Of a stretch of DNA of 61,797 bases, positions 32,952 to 40,318 are shown piece by piece. Source of the stretch: JAHEFX01 sp964614585 (lineage in GTDB: Bacteria > Actinomycetota > Acidimicrobiia > Spongiisociales > JAENVV01). The translations under genes and the position numbers were made by a program. The stretch spans positions 1-61,797 of the forward strand of contig CAZTLW010000002.1 in NCBI GenBank assembly GCA_964614585.1, read 5' to 3'. Below the pieces are notes generated by a model, which did no database searches, was not told where the DNA came from, and saw only the letters and a list, made by a program, of their open reading frames with translations. Within the stretch, counting starts at the first letter, position 1. Each line of letters begins with the position of its first letter.

Positions 32952-33733
32952 GCCGCCGTCCCGGCGGCCGTCACCCTCCCGCTCACGATGAAGCCCGTGT
33001 GGCCGACCATCTGGTGGTCGGGACGTACCGACCGGCCCGACACGTGCCACTCGCGCACGAGCACTTCCCGGGTCACGACGTCGATGAACCGCTCCCCCAT
33101 CGCCGCCACGGCCTGCTGCACCTGGGGGATGGTGGGGACGTAGGCGACGACGACCGCGCCACCCGGCAGGCATTCGGCACCGACGGCGATGGCGTGCCAC
33201 GGTTCGGGGAGGTCGAGGACGAGTCGATCCGGTTGGACCTCCTCCACCACGGGCTCCACCTCGCCGAGGCGCAGGTCGAGCGTCCCCGGCAGGCCCCCGA
33301 ACCACCGCTCGATCGTCCGGGCGGCGAACGCGTGGTGGTCCTCGCGTCGCTCCACGCTGACGACCCGGCCCTCGGGGCCGACGGCCTGGGTGAGGGCGAT
33401 GGCCAACGCACCCGAGCCCGTCCCGGCCTCCACGACCACCGATCCGGGCCGGATGTCGCCGTGGACGAGGATCGGACCGACGTCCTTGGGGTAGACGACC
33501 TGGGCACCCCGCTTCATCTTGAGTACGTAGTCCTCGTAGCGGGGACGGACGGCGACGTGGGCGGCGCCCTTGGTGGTCAGGAGCGTGCTGCCCTCGGGGG
33601 CGCCGATGATGTCGGCGTGGGGGATGGAGCCCTGATGGGTCGAGAACTCCCGGTCGGGATCCAGGTCGAGCAGGAACTTGCGACCCCGGTCGTCGATGAG
33701 GAGGCAGGCATCCCCGGCGGCGAAGGCGGCCAC
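32930..33733 (-). CDS. trmI: tRNA (adenine-58-N1)-methyltransferase TrmI
   Basis: 267 aa. Class I methyltransferase with SAM motif VVEAGTGSGALAIALT, preceded by the family's QVVYPKDVGPIL segment and followed by VLDLPEPWH, as in actinobacterial TrmI (m1A58 in the T-loop). A TrmI gene upstream of arc is standard in actinobacteria. The final residues AAVPSTEY and the stop are encoded by heptamer repeats, so the natural C terminus has been replaced by repeat-derived sequence. GTG start one base after the 31-aa membrane peptide gene. Confidence 0.92.
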   Translation of the reverse strand: MAAFAAGDACLLIDDRGRKFLLDLDPDREFSTHQGSIPHADIIGAPEGSTLLTTKGAAHVAVRPRYEDYVLKMKRGAQVVYPKDVGPILVHGDIRPGSVVVEAGTGSGALAIALTQAVGPEGRVVSVERREDHHAFAARTIERWFGGLPGTLDLRLGEVEPVVEEVQPDRLVLDLPEPWHAIAVGAECLPGGAVVVAYVPTIPQVQQAVAAMGERFIDVVTREVLVREWHVSGRSVRPDHQMVGHTGFIVSGRVTAAGTAAVPSTEY

Positions 33734-33734
33734 G

Positions 33735-33830
33735 TCAGGCGAACAGGGCGAGGAGGGCCACCATCGTGGCGAGCACCATGCCGAGCACGACGAGGATGGC
33801 GATCACCTTGACGGCGTTCTGGGAGCGCAT
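33735..33830 (-). CDS. 31-aa single-span membrane peptide
   Basis: Frame MRSQNAVKVIAILVVLGMVL... ending ALFA: 31 residues, nearly all of it one hydrophobic helix after a basic N terminus. It lies one base before trmI and has a TAGACT hexamer 7 nt before the ATG, so it is the leaderless first cistron of trmI. Codons match the neighbours. Function unknown; peptides of this kind often stabilise membrane complexes. Confidence 0.65.
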   Translation of the reverse strand: MRSQNAVKVIAILVVLGMVLATMVALLALFA

Positions 33831-33837
33831 GGGCCGC

Positions 33838-33847
33838 AGTCTAGGAT
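33838..33847. promoter_or_regulatory. overlapping divergent leaderless -10 elements
   Basis: AGTCTAGGAT contains TAGACT on the minus strand (33838-33843) and TAGGAT on the plus strand (33842-33847), sharing two bases. Each is exactly 7 nt before an ATG (33830 minus; 33855 plus). The two promoters cannot be open at the same time. Confidence 0.6.
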
Positions 33848-33854
33848 CGTCTCC

Positions 33855-34187
33855 ATGTTCTCCCACGGCTCCCGGCAGGTCCTCCGGGGCTTCCGCGAGG
33901 GCGACACCGCCCGCCTGACCGCCGGAGCGGCCCTGCTGGCCTGGTGGGCGTACCGGCGCCACCGCGAGCGGACGTCACTCATCGCCAGCTACGAGCTGAA
34001 GGAGGGTGAGGAACTCCGCCTCACCCTGCCGAAGGACCGCTGGGTGCGAGCCGACGACGTGGAGGCCGCCGCCCTCGCCGAGCTCGGCCTGCTATCGCCG
34101 ACGGACCTCGACGACGACCTTCTTGCGGCCCCGTCGCCCGAGGACGAAGGCGGCCAGGGCGAGCACGACGACGCCGACGACCAGTAG
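33855..34187 (+). CDS. 110-aa protein with one membrane segment, unknown
   Basis: N-terminal half: FREGDTARLTAGAALLAWWAYRR gives one predicted membrane helix near residues 20-36; then SYELKEGEELRLTLPKDRW, a short beta-rich part, and a very acidic tail (EDEGGQGEHDDADDQ). Starts 7 nt after TAGGAT. The last 96 nt overlap the convergent 61-aa gene, so the acidic tail is encoded opposite that gene's coding strand. Family not recognised. Confidence 0.7.
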   Translation: MFSHGSRQVLRGFREGDTARLTAGAALLAWWAYRRHRERTSLIASYELKEGEELRLTLPKDRWVRADDVEAAALAELGLLSPTDLDDDLLAAPSPEDEGGQGEHDDADDQ

Positions 34188-34277
34188 CACCACGCCCTGA
34201 CGGGCGTTCTCCATGGTCTGCTCCACCGTGTCGTCGATCTCGGCCGCCTTGGCCCGGATCTCCTCGATGGTCGCCAT
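34092..34277 (-). CDS. 61-aa protein: charged helix plus one membrane span
   Basis: ATIEEIRAKAAEIDDTVEQT then ENARQGVVLLVVGVVVLALA and a basic tail RRGRKKVVVEVRRR. Layout (short amphipathic helix, transmembrane helix, positive tail) resembles DUF3618-like membrane proteins that often accompany phage-holin-family proteins. The ATG overlaps the preceding holin-like stop by one base (TGATG). Convergent overlap of 96 nt with the plus-strand 110-aa gene. Confidence 0.78.
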   Translation of the reverse strand: MATIEEIRAKAAEIDDTVEQTMENARQGVVLLVVGVVVLALAAFVLGRRGRKKVVVEVRRR

Positions 34278-34630
34278 CAGGCACCCTCCCCGCTCGTCGG
34301 CCCGCCCTCGGCGGACACGACCTCGACCCCACCATCGTCGGTGACCGCCCGAACCAGGCCGAAGGCGATGCCGACCAGCAGGATGGCGACCCCGAGGTAG
34401 CCGGCCGCCGACCAGTAGGGATTGTCCGGCAGCAGGGTGACGGCCACGAAGCGGAAGGCGGCGATCGACAGCATGAGTGCGCCGATGCTCATGAGCAGGC
34501 CGGCGCCGATCCCGATGCCGGCGACCCGTCCGAGCCGCTTGGCCGGTTCGCCGATTTCCTCGTTGATGTATGCCTTGCTGAGGTCGACGAGTTCCGTGAC
34601 CATCTGGGGCAGCTCGTTGGGATTCGCCAT
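34277..34630 (-). CDS. phage-holin-family / Holin-X-like membrane protein
   Basis: 117 aa. N-terminal soluble helix NELPQMVTELVDLSKAYINE, then two membrane helices (GIGIGAGLLMSIGALMLSIA and AAGYLGVAILLVGIAFGLV) and an acidic tail: the actinobacterial putative holin-X (DUF1469) layout. These are chromosomal membrane proteins despite the name. Its ATG follows TACCCT by 7 nt (leaderless) and it is coupled to the 61-aa gene. Confidence 0.8.
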   Translation of the reverse strand: MANPNELPQMVTELVDLSKAYINEEIGEPAKRLGRVAGIGIGAGLLMSIGALMLSIAAFRFVAVTLLPDNPYWSAAGYLGVAILLVGIAFGLVRAVTDDGGVEVVSAEGGPTSGEGA

Positions 34631-34637
34631 GCCGTGG

Positions 34638-34643
34638 AGGGTA
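34638..34643 (-). promoter_or_regulatory. -10 of the holin-like gene (leaderless)
   Basis: TACCCT on the minus strand, 7 nt before the ATG at 34630. Confidence 0.5.
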
Positions 34644-34680
34644 CCGCACCGAACCCATGGCCGCCTCGTCGCCCGATCAA

Positions 34681-34686
34681 TACACT
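34681..34686 (+). promoter_or_regulatory. -10 of the MFS transporter gene
   Basis: TACACT; transcription would start near 34693, just before an ATG at 34697 that opens a 9-codon frame ending in TGA over the GTG at 34723. Confidence 0.45.
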
Positions 34687-34722
34687 CGCCGGCGGCATGC
34701 GACCACCATCCGTGACGAAGCC

Positions 34723-35976
34723 GTGACCGAGCGGCGCTGGGCGTTCGGGGTCCTGTGGGCGGGCCAGGCCGTGAGTCAACTGGGCGACTACGTGGCCCTC
34801 TTCGCCATCCCCTATTTCGTCTTCACCTTCAGCGACGACCCGTTGGACTTCGGCCTCGTCCAGGGCGGCCAGGACCTGCCGCTCATCTTCATCGGCCTCT
34901 TCTCGGGCGTGCTCCTCGACCGCTGGAGCCGGCGGGGGTGGCTGGTCTGGGGCAACCTCACCCTGGCGGTCGTCTTCGTGGCGCTGGCACTCGTGGCCGA
35001 CGGCCGGCTTCCCAACGGACTGTGGGTGCTCGTGGCGACCTCCTTCGTGGTCGGGGCGGTGACCACCGCCCTGGCATCGGCGCTGTACGCCTACGTCCCC
35101 CACGTCGTCGCCTCCGAACGGCTGGCACCGGCCAATGCCCGCCTGTCGGTCACCGGCCAGATCGCCTTCGTGGTGGGCCCCGTGCTCGGGGGCTTGCTCG
35201 TCGAGCGGTTCGGCTTCCTCGTCGCCTTCGGCTTCAACGCCGCCACCTTCCTCGTCGCCGGTGTCGCCGCCGCCGTGCTTCCCCGCGACGTGCGGCCCCG
35301 ACGATCCCCCGACGGCGCGGGCATGTTGGCCGAGGCGGTCGAGGGCCTCGCCTTCATCTGGCGGGACGTCCGCCTGCGGCTTGCGTCGGTCGGGGCCGCC
35401 ACCTCGAACCTGGTCTCGGCGTTCATGGTGGCGATGCTCCCCCTGCTGGCCGCCAACCTGTTCGCCTCGGGCGAGCCATTCGAGATGTCCGTCATCTATG
35501 GCGCCTTCGGCGTCGGTGGAGTGGTCGGCGCCCTGACGGGCGGGCTCGCCGCCGGCCGGATCGGTCTGGGTCGCGTGTTCACGATCGGCTTGGCGGTCTG
35601 GGGACTTGGCTTCGCCACGACCACGTGGCTCGGCACCCGCTCGGCGGTGCTCGTCCTCTTCGCCATCACCGGCTTCGGACTCCCGTGGGTGCAGATCGCC
35701 TTCTCCACGCTCCGCCAGAAGGTGACCCCCGAGCCCATGCTCGGGCGGGTGATGGCCGGGACCACCGTGGCGGTGAACCTGGCCTACCCGATCGGCGCCG
35801 TGGGCCTCACGGCCGTGGCCACCGTCGTCGGCGAGGTCCCGACCAGCCGGGTCGTGCCGCTGGTGCTCGTCGCCGTCGCCGTCATCCTCGGGGCCGGCCC
35901 CCTCGGCCGGGTGGGCACCGACCCGGTCCCCCACGCGACGGTGGCGGCCCCCGAGGGGACCGCCACCACCGACTGA
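34723..35976 (+). CDS. MFS transporter
   Basis: 417 aa with about 12 hydrophobic segments. The N terminus FGVLWAGQAVSQLGDYVALF and the loop LDRWSRRGWLVWGN (the D-R-x-x-R motif A after TM2) are typical of MFS_3/DHA-type exporters; similar to macrolide-efflux or enterobactin-exporter-like proteins, substrate unknown. The frame is open to 34657, but the putative -10 at 34681 lies inside that longer version, so the GTG at 34723 is chosen. Convergent with the acyl-CoA dehydrogenase. Confidence 0.88.
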   Translation: MTERRWAFGVLWAGQAVSQLGDYVALFAIPYFVFTFSDDPLDFGLVQGGQDLPLIFIGLFSGVLLDRWSRRGWLVWGNLTLAVVFVALALVADGRLPNGLWVLVATSFVVGAVTTALASALYAYVPHVVASERLAPANARLSVTGQIAFVVGPVLGGLLVERFGFLVAFGFNAATFLVAGVAAAVLPRDVRPRRSPDGAGMLAEAVEGLAFIWRDVRLRLASVGAATSNLVSAFMVAMLPLLAANLFASGEPFEMSVIYGAFGVGGVVGALTGGLAAGRIGLGRVFTIGLAVWGLGFATTTWLGTRSAVLVLFAITGFGLPWVQIAFSTLRQKVTPEPMLGRVMAGTTVAVNLAYPIGAVGLTAVATVVGEVPTSRVVPLVLVAVAVILGAGPLGRVGTDPVPHATVAAPEGTATTD

Positions 35977-35989
35977 TCGGGTCCCCGGC

Positions 35990-37765
35990 TCAGAGCCGGA
36001 CGGCCTCCAGGGGCTCGATGCCCGCCGTCACGGCCGGGACGAGGCCGAAGACCTGGGGCATGAGCTGGTCGACGTAGAACTCGGCCAGGGCGACCATCTC
36101 GGCGAGGTGGTCGGCATCGCCCTCGCCGGCGTCGAGCTTGGCCTTGGCGGCCACCGCCGCCCGCGCCATGTAGGCGCCACCGGTGATCTGGGCGAACAGG
36201 CGCAGGTAGGGCGTGGCGCCGGCGAGCACCGACTTCACGTCACCCGCCGACCCGGCGATCCACAAGGTGGCCTCGGTGAGTCGGGACACGGCTTCCTCGA
36301 GCCGGGACTTCATCGTGTCGAAACCGGCCTCGGCGGCGAGGCTGCCGGACTCGGCCACCCAGGCGATGTGTTCGCGGACGGTCTCACCGCCGTTCATCGG
36401 CAGCTTGCGACCGACGAGGTCCATGGCCTGGATGCCGTTGGTCCCCTCGTAGATGGGTGCGATCCGGCTGTCGCGCCAGTGTTGGGCGATCCCGGTCTCC
36501 TCGACGTAGCCCATGCCGCCGTGCACCTGGAGCGCGAGCGAGGTCAGTTCCACACCGAGGTCGGTGCCCCATGCCTTCGACAGCGGGGTGAGCAACTCGG
36601 CGCGGGCGCCGGCGGCCTCGGCCACCGCCTCGTCGTCGCTGCTCCGGGCGATGTCCATCTGGGCGGCGTTGTCGTACATGAGGAAGCGCATGGCCTGGAT
36701 GTAGGCCCGCTGGGTGATGAGCATCCGACGCACGTCGGGATGGCGCACGATCGGCACCATCTCGCCCTTGGCTCCACCGATCTCGGCGCCCTGCTTGCGC
36801 TCATGGGCGTAGGCGACGGCCTGCTGATAGGCCCGCTCGGAGATGGCCAGGCCCTCGAGGCCCACCGACAACCGGGCGGCGTTCATCATCGTGAACATGT
36901 ACTTCATGCCCCGGAACTCCTCGCCGACGAGGTAGCCGACGGCGCCGTCGTCCTCGCCGTAGGACATGACACAGGTCGGCGAACCGTGGATGCCGACCTT
37001 GTGCTCCACGGACACGACCCGGACGTCGTTGCGCTCGCCGAGTGAGCCGTCGGCATTCACGAGGTACTTCGGCACGATGAACATCGAGATGCCCTTGGTG
37101 CCGGCCGGCGCATCCGGCGTCTTGGCCAGGACCAGGTGGATGATGTTGTCGGTGAGGTCGTGCTCGCCGTACGTGATGTAGATCTTCTGGCCGCTGATCC
37201 GGTAGGTGCCGTCGTCCTGGGGGACCGCCTTCGTGCTGATGTGGCCCAGGTCCGAACCGGCGTGCGACTCGGTCAGGTTCATGGTCCCCGCCCACTCGCC
37301 CGAGATCATCTTCGGCAGGTAGGTCGCCTGTTGCTCGGCAGAACCGTGCTCGAGGATGGCGTCGATGGCGCCCTGGGTCAGGAGCGGCCCGAGCGAGAAC
37401 GCCATGGACGCGGCCGTCAGGATCTCCTGGACGGCGAGGCCGACGACGGCGGGGAAGTCGCCGCCCCCGTGGTCGGCCGGGAAGGGCAGGGCCCCCCAGC
37501 CGGCCTCGACGTACTTCGCGTACGCCTCCTTGAAGCCGGGCGCGGTGATGACGGTGTCACCCTCGACGCGGCTCCCGTGCTCGTCGCCGGACCGGTTCAC
37601 CGGGACGACCACGTCCTCGAGGAATCGGGCGGCTTCGGTGATGACCCCCTCGACCATGTCAGGCGAGGCGTGTTCGAGGCCGGGGAGTTCGGCGATGCTG
37701 GGGAGATCGGCGGCCTGTTCCAGCGCGAACAGGATGTCCTTGATGGGCGCTCGGTAATCCGACAT
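35990..37765 (-). CDS. acyl-CoA dehydrogenase, long (DmdC/AcdB-type)
   Basis: 591 aa. FAD-dependent alpha,beta-desaturase of acyl-CoAs. Seen: MSDYRAPIKDILFALEQ N-terminal extension typical of the 590-aa subgroup, MNLTESHAGSDLGHI, KVGIHGSPT, QVHGGMGYVEE, and the catalytic Glu in PIYEGTNGIQAMDL. The C-terminal domain of about 130 residues beyond the usual ACAD fold is present. The subgroup includes 3-methylmercaptopropionyl-CoA dehydrogenase and long-chain enzymes; the substrate is not assigned. Leaderless -10 TAGACT 6 nt before the ATG. Confidence 0.93.
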   Translation of the reverse strand: MSDYRAPIKDILFALEQAADLPSIAELPGLEHASPDMVEGVITEAARFLEDVVVPVNRSGDEHGSRVEGDTVITAPGFKEAYAKYVEAGWGALPFPADHGGGDFPAVVGLAVQEILTAASMAFSLGPLLTQGAIDAILEHGSAEQQATYLPKMISGEWAGTMNLTESHAGSDLGHISTKAVPQDDGTYRISGQKIYITYGEHDLTDNIIHLVLAKTPDAPAGTKGISMFIVPKYLVNADGSLGERNDVRVVSVEHKVGIHGSPTCVMSYGEDDGAVGYLVGEEFRGMKYMFTMMNAARLSVGLEGLAISERAYQQAVAYAHERKQGAEIGGAKGEMVPIVRHPDVRRMLITQRAYIQAMRFLMYDNAAQMDIARSSDDEAVAEAAGARAELLTPLSKAWGTDLGVELTSLALQVHGGMGYVEETGIAQHWRDSRIAPIYEGTNGIQAMDLVGRKLPMNGGETVREHIAWVAESGSLAAEAGFDTMKSRLEEAVSRLTEATLWIAGSAGDVKSVLAGATPYLRLFAQITGGAYMARAAVAAKAKLDAGEGDADHLAEMVALAEFYVDQLMPQVFGLVPAVTAGIEPLEAVRL

Positions 37766-37771
37766 GGGGCC

Positions 37772-37777
37772 AGTCTA
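37772..37777 (-). promoter_or_regulatory. -10 of the acyl-CoA dehydrogenase gene (leaderless)
   Basis: TAGACT on the minus strand, GGCCCC, then ATG at 37765. Confidence 0.55.
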
Positions 37778-37799
37778 GCCCCGTATTTTGAATGGTCGC

Positions 37800-38186
37800 T
37801 CAAGTCGGGCGCCGCAGCACCGTCCCGGTGAAGCTCCCGACCGTCCGGCCGTCGCCCCGGGAGACCGTGATCCGGTAGCTCGCCATGGTCGATCCCTCCG
37901 AGATCGGCTCGGTCACGGCCGTCAGGCGATCGCCGGGACCCGAGCCCGCGGTGGCGACGAGGTGGCTGTCCACCATCAGCGAGCGCGTCCCCCCGGCGTT
38001 CGAGACGAGGGACAGGGCGATGTCGGCCAGCGTGTAGACGACGCCTCCGTGGGTGCCGCCGAGGAAGTTCGTGTGCTGCTCGGCCACGTCGAGGGCGATC
38101 GTGACGGGGTCGGTGGCGACGAGCTCGGCCCCCAGGCCGGTGGCGAAGGCGTCGGCGGCGAGCAATCCGGCGTGGGACCAATCCAT
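37800..38186 (-). CDS. PaaI-type hotdog thioesterase
   Basis: 128 aa. HTNFLGGTHGGVVYTLADIA is the helix-containing active-site segment of the PaaI family (HG/GG and the catalytic Asp), followed by SLVSNAGGTRSLMV and DRLTAVTEPISEG strands. It hydrolyses an acyl-CoA, probably phenylacetyl- or hydroxybenzoyl-like; substrate unproven. The ATG follows TATGTT by 6 nt, right after the hupB terminator palindrome. Confidence 0.88.
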   Translation of the reverse strand: MDWSHAGLLAADAFATGLGAELVATDPVTIALDVAEQHTNFLGGTHGGVVYTLADIALSLVSNAGGTRSLMVDSHLVATAGSGPGDRLTAVTEPISEGSTMASYRITVSRGDGRTVGSFTGTVLRRPT

Positions 38187-38192
38187 GGCGGC

Positions 38193-38198
38193 AACATA
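38193..38198 (-). promoter_or_regulatory. -10 of the PaaI-type thioesterase gene (leaderless)
   Basis: TATGTT on the minus strand, GCCGCC, then ATG at 38186. Confidence 0.45.
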
Positions 38199-38201
38199 CG
38201 C

Positions 38202-38231
38202 GACGGAGGGGCCCGGCCGGGCCCCTCCGTC
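38202..38231 (-). terminator. 30-nt perfect palindrome after hupB
   Basis: GACGGAGGGGCCCGG joined to its reverse complement with no spacer; folded as RNA it gives a 13-bp GC stem with a four-base loop. It follows the hupB stop and precedes the thioesterase promoter. Confidence 0.65.
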
Positions 38232-38250
38232 GGTCGTTGGTGGTTCGGTC

Positions 38251-38544
38251 CTACTCGAAGACGCGGTCTTTGAGGCCCTTCGCCGGGGTGAACTTGGCCA
38301 CGGTGCGGGCGGGGATGTCGATCTCCTCACCCGTCTGGGGATTGCGGCCCTTGCGGGCACCCGAGCGCCGGGTGGAGAAGGTGCCGAAGCCGGCGACGGA
38401 CACCTTGCGACCGGCGTCGAGCTCGATGGCGATGATGCCCTCGCCGTCCTTCGTCGAGAAGATGGCGTCGAGGACCTCGGTGGCCTTGGCCTGGGTGAGG
38501 TCGGTCTTGTCGGCCAACTTCGCTGCGAACTCGCTCTTGTTCAT
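38251..38544 (-). CDS. hup: DNA-binding protein HU
   Basis: 97 aa, minimal HU without the long lysine-rich tail of mycobacterial HupB. MNKSEFAAKLADKTDLTQAK, VAGFGTFSTRRSGARKGRNP (the beta-arm) and the final KGLKDRVFE are canonical. It bends and compacts DNA as a dimer. Leader of about 55 nt with GGAGGGCGG as ribosome binding site; a 6-bp inverted repeat sits at the predicted transcription start. Confidence 0.96.
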   Translation of the reverse strand: MNKSEFAAKLADKTDLTQAKATEVLDAIFSTKDGEGIIAIELDAGRKVSVAGFGTFSTRRSGARKGRNPQTGEEIDIPARTVAKFTPAKGLKDRVFE

Positions 38545-38580
38545 GTGGTTCCGCCCTCCGTGGTCGGACTGGGATGTGCC

Positions 38581-38597
38581 GTGATCGGTCTGATCAC
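38581..38597. promoter_or_regulatory. inverted repeat at the hup transcription start
   Basis: GTGATC-5-GATCAC, immediately downstream of the proposed start site. It could be a repressor operator or a small leader hairpin. Confidence 0.4.
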
Positions 38598-38605
38598 ATG
38601 CATGT

Positions 38606-38611
38606 AACTTA
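38606..38611 (-). promoter_or_regulatory. possible -10 of hup
   Basis: TAAGTT on the minus strand; a start near 38599 would give a ~55-nt leader. Confidence 0.35.
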
Positions 38612-38664
38612 GCCGGATCGCCCGTGGTTTCGGCCGTTTTCCGGATCGCGGCTCCGGAGGGGGG

Positions 38665-39405
38665 TCAGCGGCCCGAGCCGCGTTCGGAGCCGGTCAGCTC
38701 CGTGAAGGGCTCGTGGAGCACGCATGAGATCGTGCGGTCGCCCCCCGCCCACGCCGATTCCGACGGGGGCACGGTGTCGGAGAAGAGGGCGGAGTCCCAG
38801 TAGTCGATGCCGACATACGACGCGAAGGCGTCGTAGCAGGTGTCGTCGGCGACGAAGAGGTCATCGGCCGCCGGGTAGGACTCCCCGCCTGTCCAGGGGA
38901 ACCGGTGGTAGACCTCGTACTCGTGGGGCTGGGAGCAGGCGGTCGCCACCACGCCCCCGGCCTCGTCGAGCGAGAAGCAGTCGCCGACGGCGAGTCCCTC
39001 GACCGTGTAGGCGGTGACGAGCCCGAACTCACCCAGGGCGTCCTCACCGAATTCCTCGGCGAGGCTCTCGGTGACCGCCTCGACGCCCTGGTCCGCCAGC
39101 CAGCGGGCCCCCACGAGGAACAGCGCCACCGCGCCGAGACCCAACACGACCACCACCGCGATCACGCCGATGGCCACCTTGGCCCCCGTCGACAGGCCAC
39201 CAGAAGGGGCCTTGGTCTTCGAGCCCGCGAGCTGGGAGCCGGGAGGCGGTGGGGGCGGCGCCCCGGTGGCGGCGGCCACGGACTCCGGCGTGCCCAGCGA
39301 CCATGGGTCAGCCTCCTCCGGTCCCGGCTGGCTGCAGACCGGACAGGCGGACGCGGACGGAGGCAGGATCTCCTCGCACGTGGGGCAGGTCTTGATGTCG
39401 AACAT
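38665..39405 (-). CDS. zinc-ribbon membrane protein with septum-formation-like domain
   Basis: 246 aa. An N-terminal double CxxC zinc ribbon (CPTCEEILP...CPVC), a Pro-rich linker, one transmembrane helix (VAIGVIAVVVVLGLGAVAL, residues about 75-95), then an extracytoplasmic domain with VGDCFSLDEAGGVVATACSQ and PHEYEVYHRF, the signature of the actinobacterial septum-formation (Septum_form) domain with paired cysteines likely to form disulfides. Location: membrane, large part outside. The exact function is unknown. Confidence 0.82.
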   Translation of the reverse strand: MFDIKTCPTCEEILPPSASACPVCSQPGPEEADPWSLGTPESVAAATGAPPPPPPGSQLAGSKTKAPSGGLSTGAKVAIGVIAVVVVLGLGAVALFLVGARWLADQGVEAVTESLAEEFGEDALGEFGLVTAYTVEGLAVGDCFSLDEAGGVVATACSQPHEYEVYHRFPWTGGESYPAADDLFVADDTCYDAFASYVGIDYWDSALFSDTVPPSESAWAGGDRTISCVLHEPFTELTGSERGSGR

Positions 39406-39490
39406 CCGGCATCCGGATCGGCACGCGACGGCCCGCGCTTGAGCGGTCGCCGGGCCGCGCGAGGCCGTAGCCTGCCGGGCGGAGGGATCG

Positions 39491-40318
39491 ATGCCGGAAC
39501 CGGGATTCTGGGACATCGCAGCGCCACATCGGCCGGCGCCGCTGGGACTCGAGCAGGTCTGCGACGACCGCTTCCGCCTGCTGGCGGGGTTCACGTATGT
39601 CGATCTCGACGGTGCGCCCCACCACGTCTTCTCCTGGCACCTGCCATGCACGGACCTGACCTCGGTCCCCCGACCGTTCCGCTGGTTCGAGGGCCGTCAC
39701 GGTCGCCACACGTTCGCCGCCCTGCTCCACGACCACCAGGTGGCCCCGGGTCCCGACGACCCGGGCGACCCGACGTACTGGCGACGGCGCACACTGGCCG
39801 ACGACCGTTTCGCGGAGGCAATGGGTGTCCTCGGGGTCCCGTGGCTCCGACGGACGCTCATGTGGTCGGCGGTGCACTTCCTGACCCGGCTGCGCCGCCA
39901 CGGGCGATGGGCCGGGCTCGCCACGGTGGTCTGGACGCTCCTCTCGATTGCAGGCACGTGGCTGGTGGCCGTGCGGCCGCTGGCAGCGCTGGCCGGTGCC
40001 GACTGGCCGCCGACGACCGTGCCGGCGTGGCTGGTGGCGGTCGCCGCCCTCGCCCCGGTCCCGGCGGCCCTTGCGCTGTGGGTGCCCTGGGGCCGGCTGT
40101 CCGACCACGAGGACCCAGTCGGCTTCGTGCTCCGCCGGTGGTGGTGTGGGGTCGTGTTGGGCTACGGCGTGCTGGCCCTCGCCCCGGTCGGCGCCCTCAC
40201 CTGGCTGGCCTCGCTGGGGCCGGCCCTCGCCGACGTCCTGTCGGGAGGCCCCGGTCCCAGCCCGTGGCCGCAGCCATCCGGCTGCCCTCCGGGCGCCTGC
40301 CCCGAGGCCGAGGGCTAG
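39491..40318 (+). CDS. DUF1353 protein with C-terminal membrane helices
   Basis: 275 aa. Residues 35-120 match the DUF1353 pattern: SWHLPCTDLTSVPRPF, FAALLHDHQV and LADDRFAEAMGVLGVP, a fold found in phage-related and bacterial proteins. The C-terminal half has three hydrophobic segments (ATVVWTLLSIAGTWLVAV, AWLVAVAALAPVPAALALW, VLGYGVLALAPVGALTWLA). GGAGGG ribosome binding site; TAGCCT at 39468-39473. Its TAG stop and the stop of the convergent gene share the CTAG at 40315-40318. Confidence 0.75.
   Translation: MPEPGFWDIAAPHRPAPLGLEQVCDDRFRLLAGFTYVDLDGAPHHVFSWHLPCTDLTSVPRPFRWFEGRHGRHTFAALLHDHQVAPGPDDPGDPTYWRRRTLADDRFAEAMGVLGVPWLRRTLMWSAVHFLTRLRRHGRWAGLATVVWTLLSIAGTWLVAVRPLAALAGADWPPTTVPAWLVAVAALAPVPAALALWVPWGRLSDHEDPVGFVLRRWWCGVVLGYGVLALAPVGALTWLASLGPALADVLSGGPGPSPWPQPSGCPPGACPEAEG

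Noticed and set aside
34277..34630. Holin-like gene as evidence of a prophage
   Set aside because: The Holin-X type is a common chromosomal actinobacterial membrane family and no other phage gene is present.
34657..34722. ATG at 34657 as start of the MFS transporter
   Set aside because: The probable -10 (34681-34686) would be inside the gene, and the extra 22 residues are Arg/His-rich and unlike an MFS N terminus.
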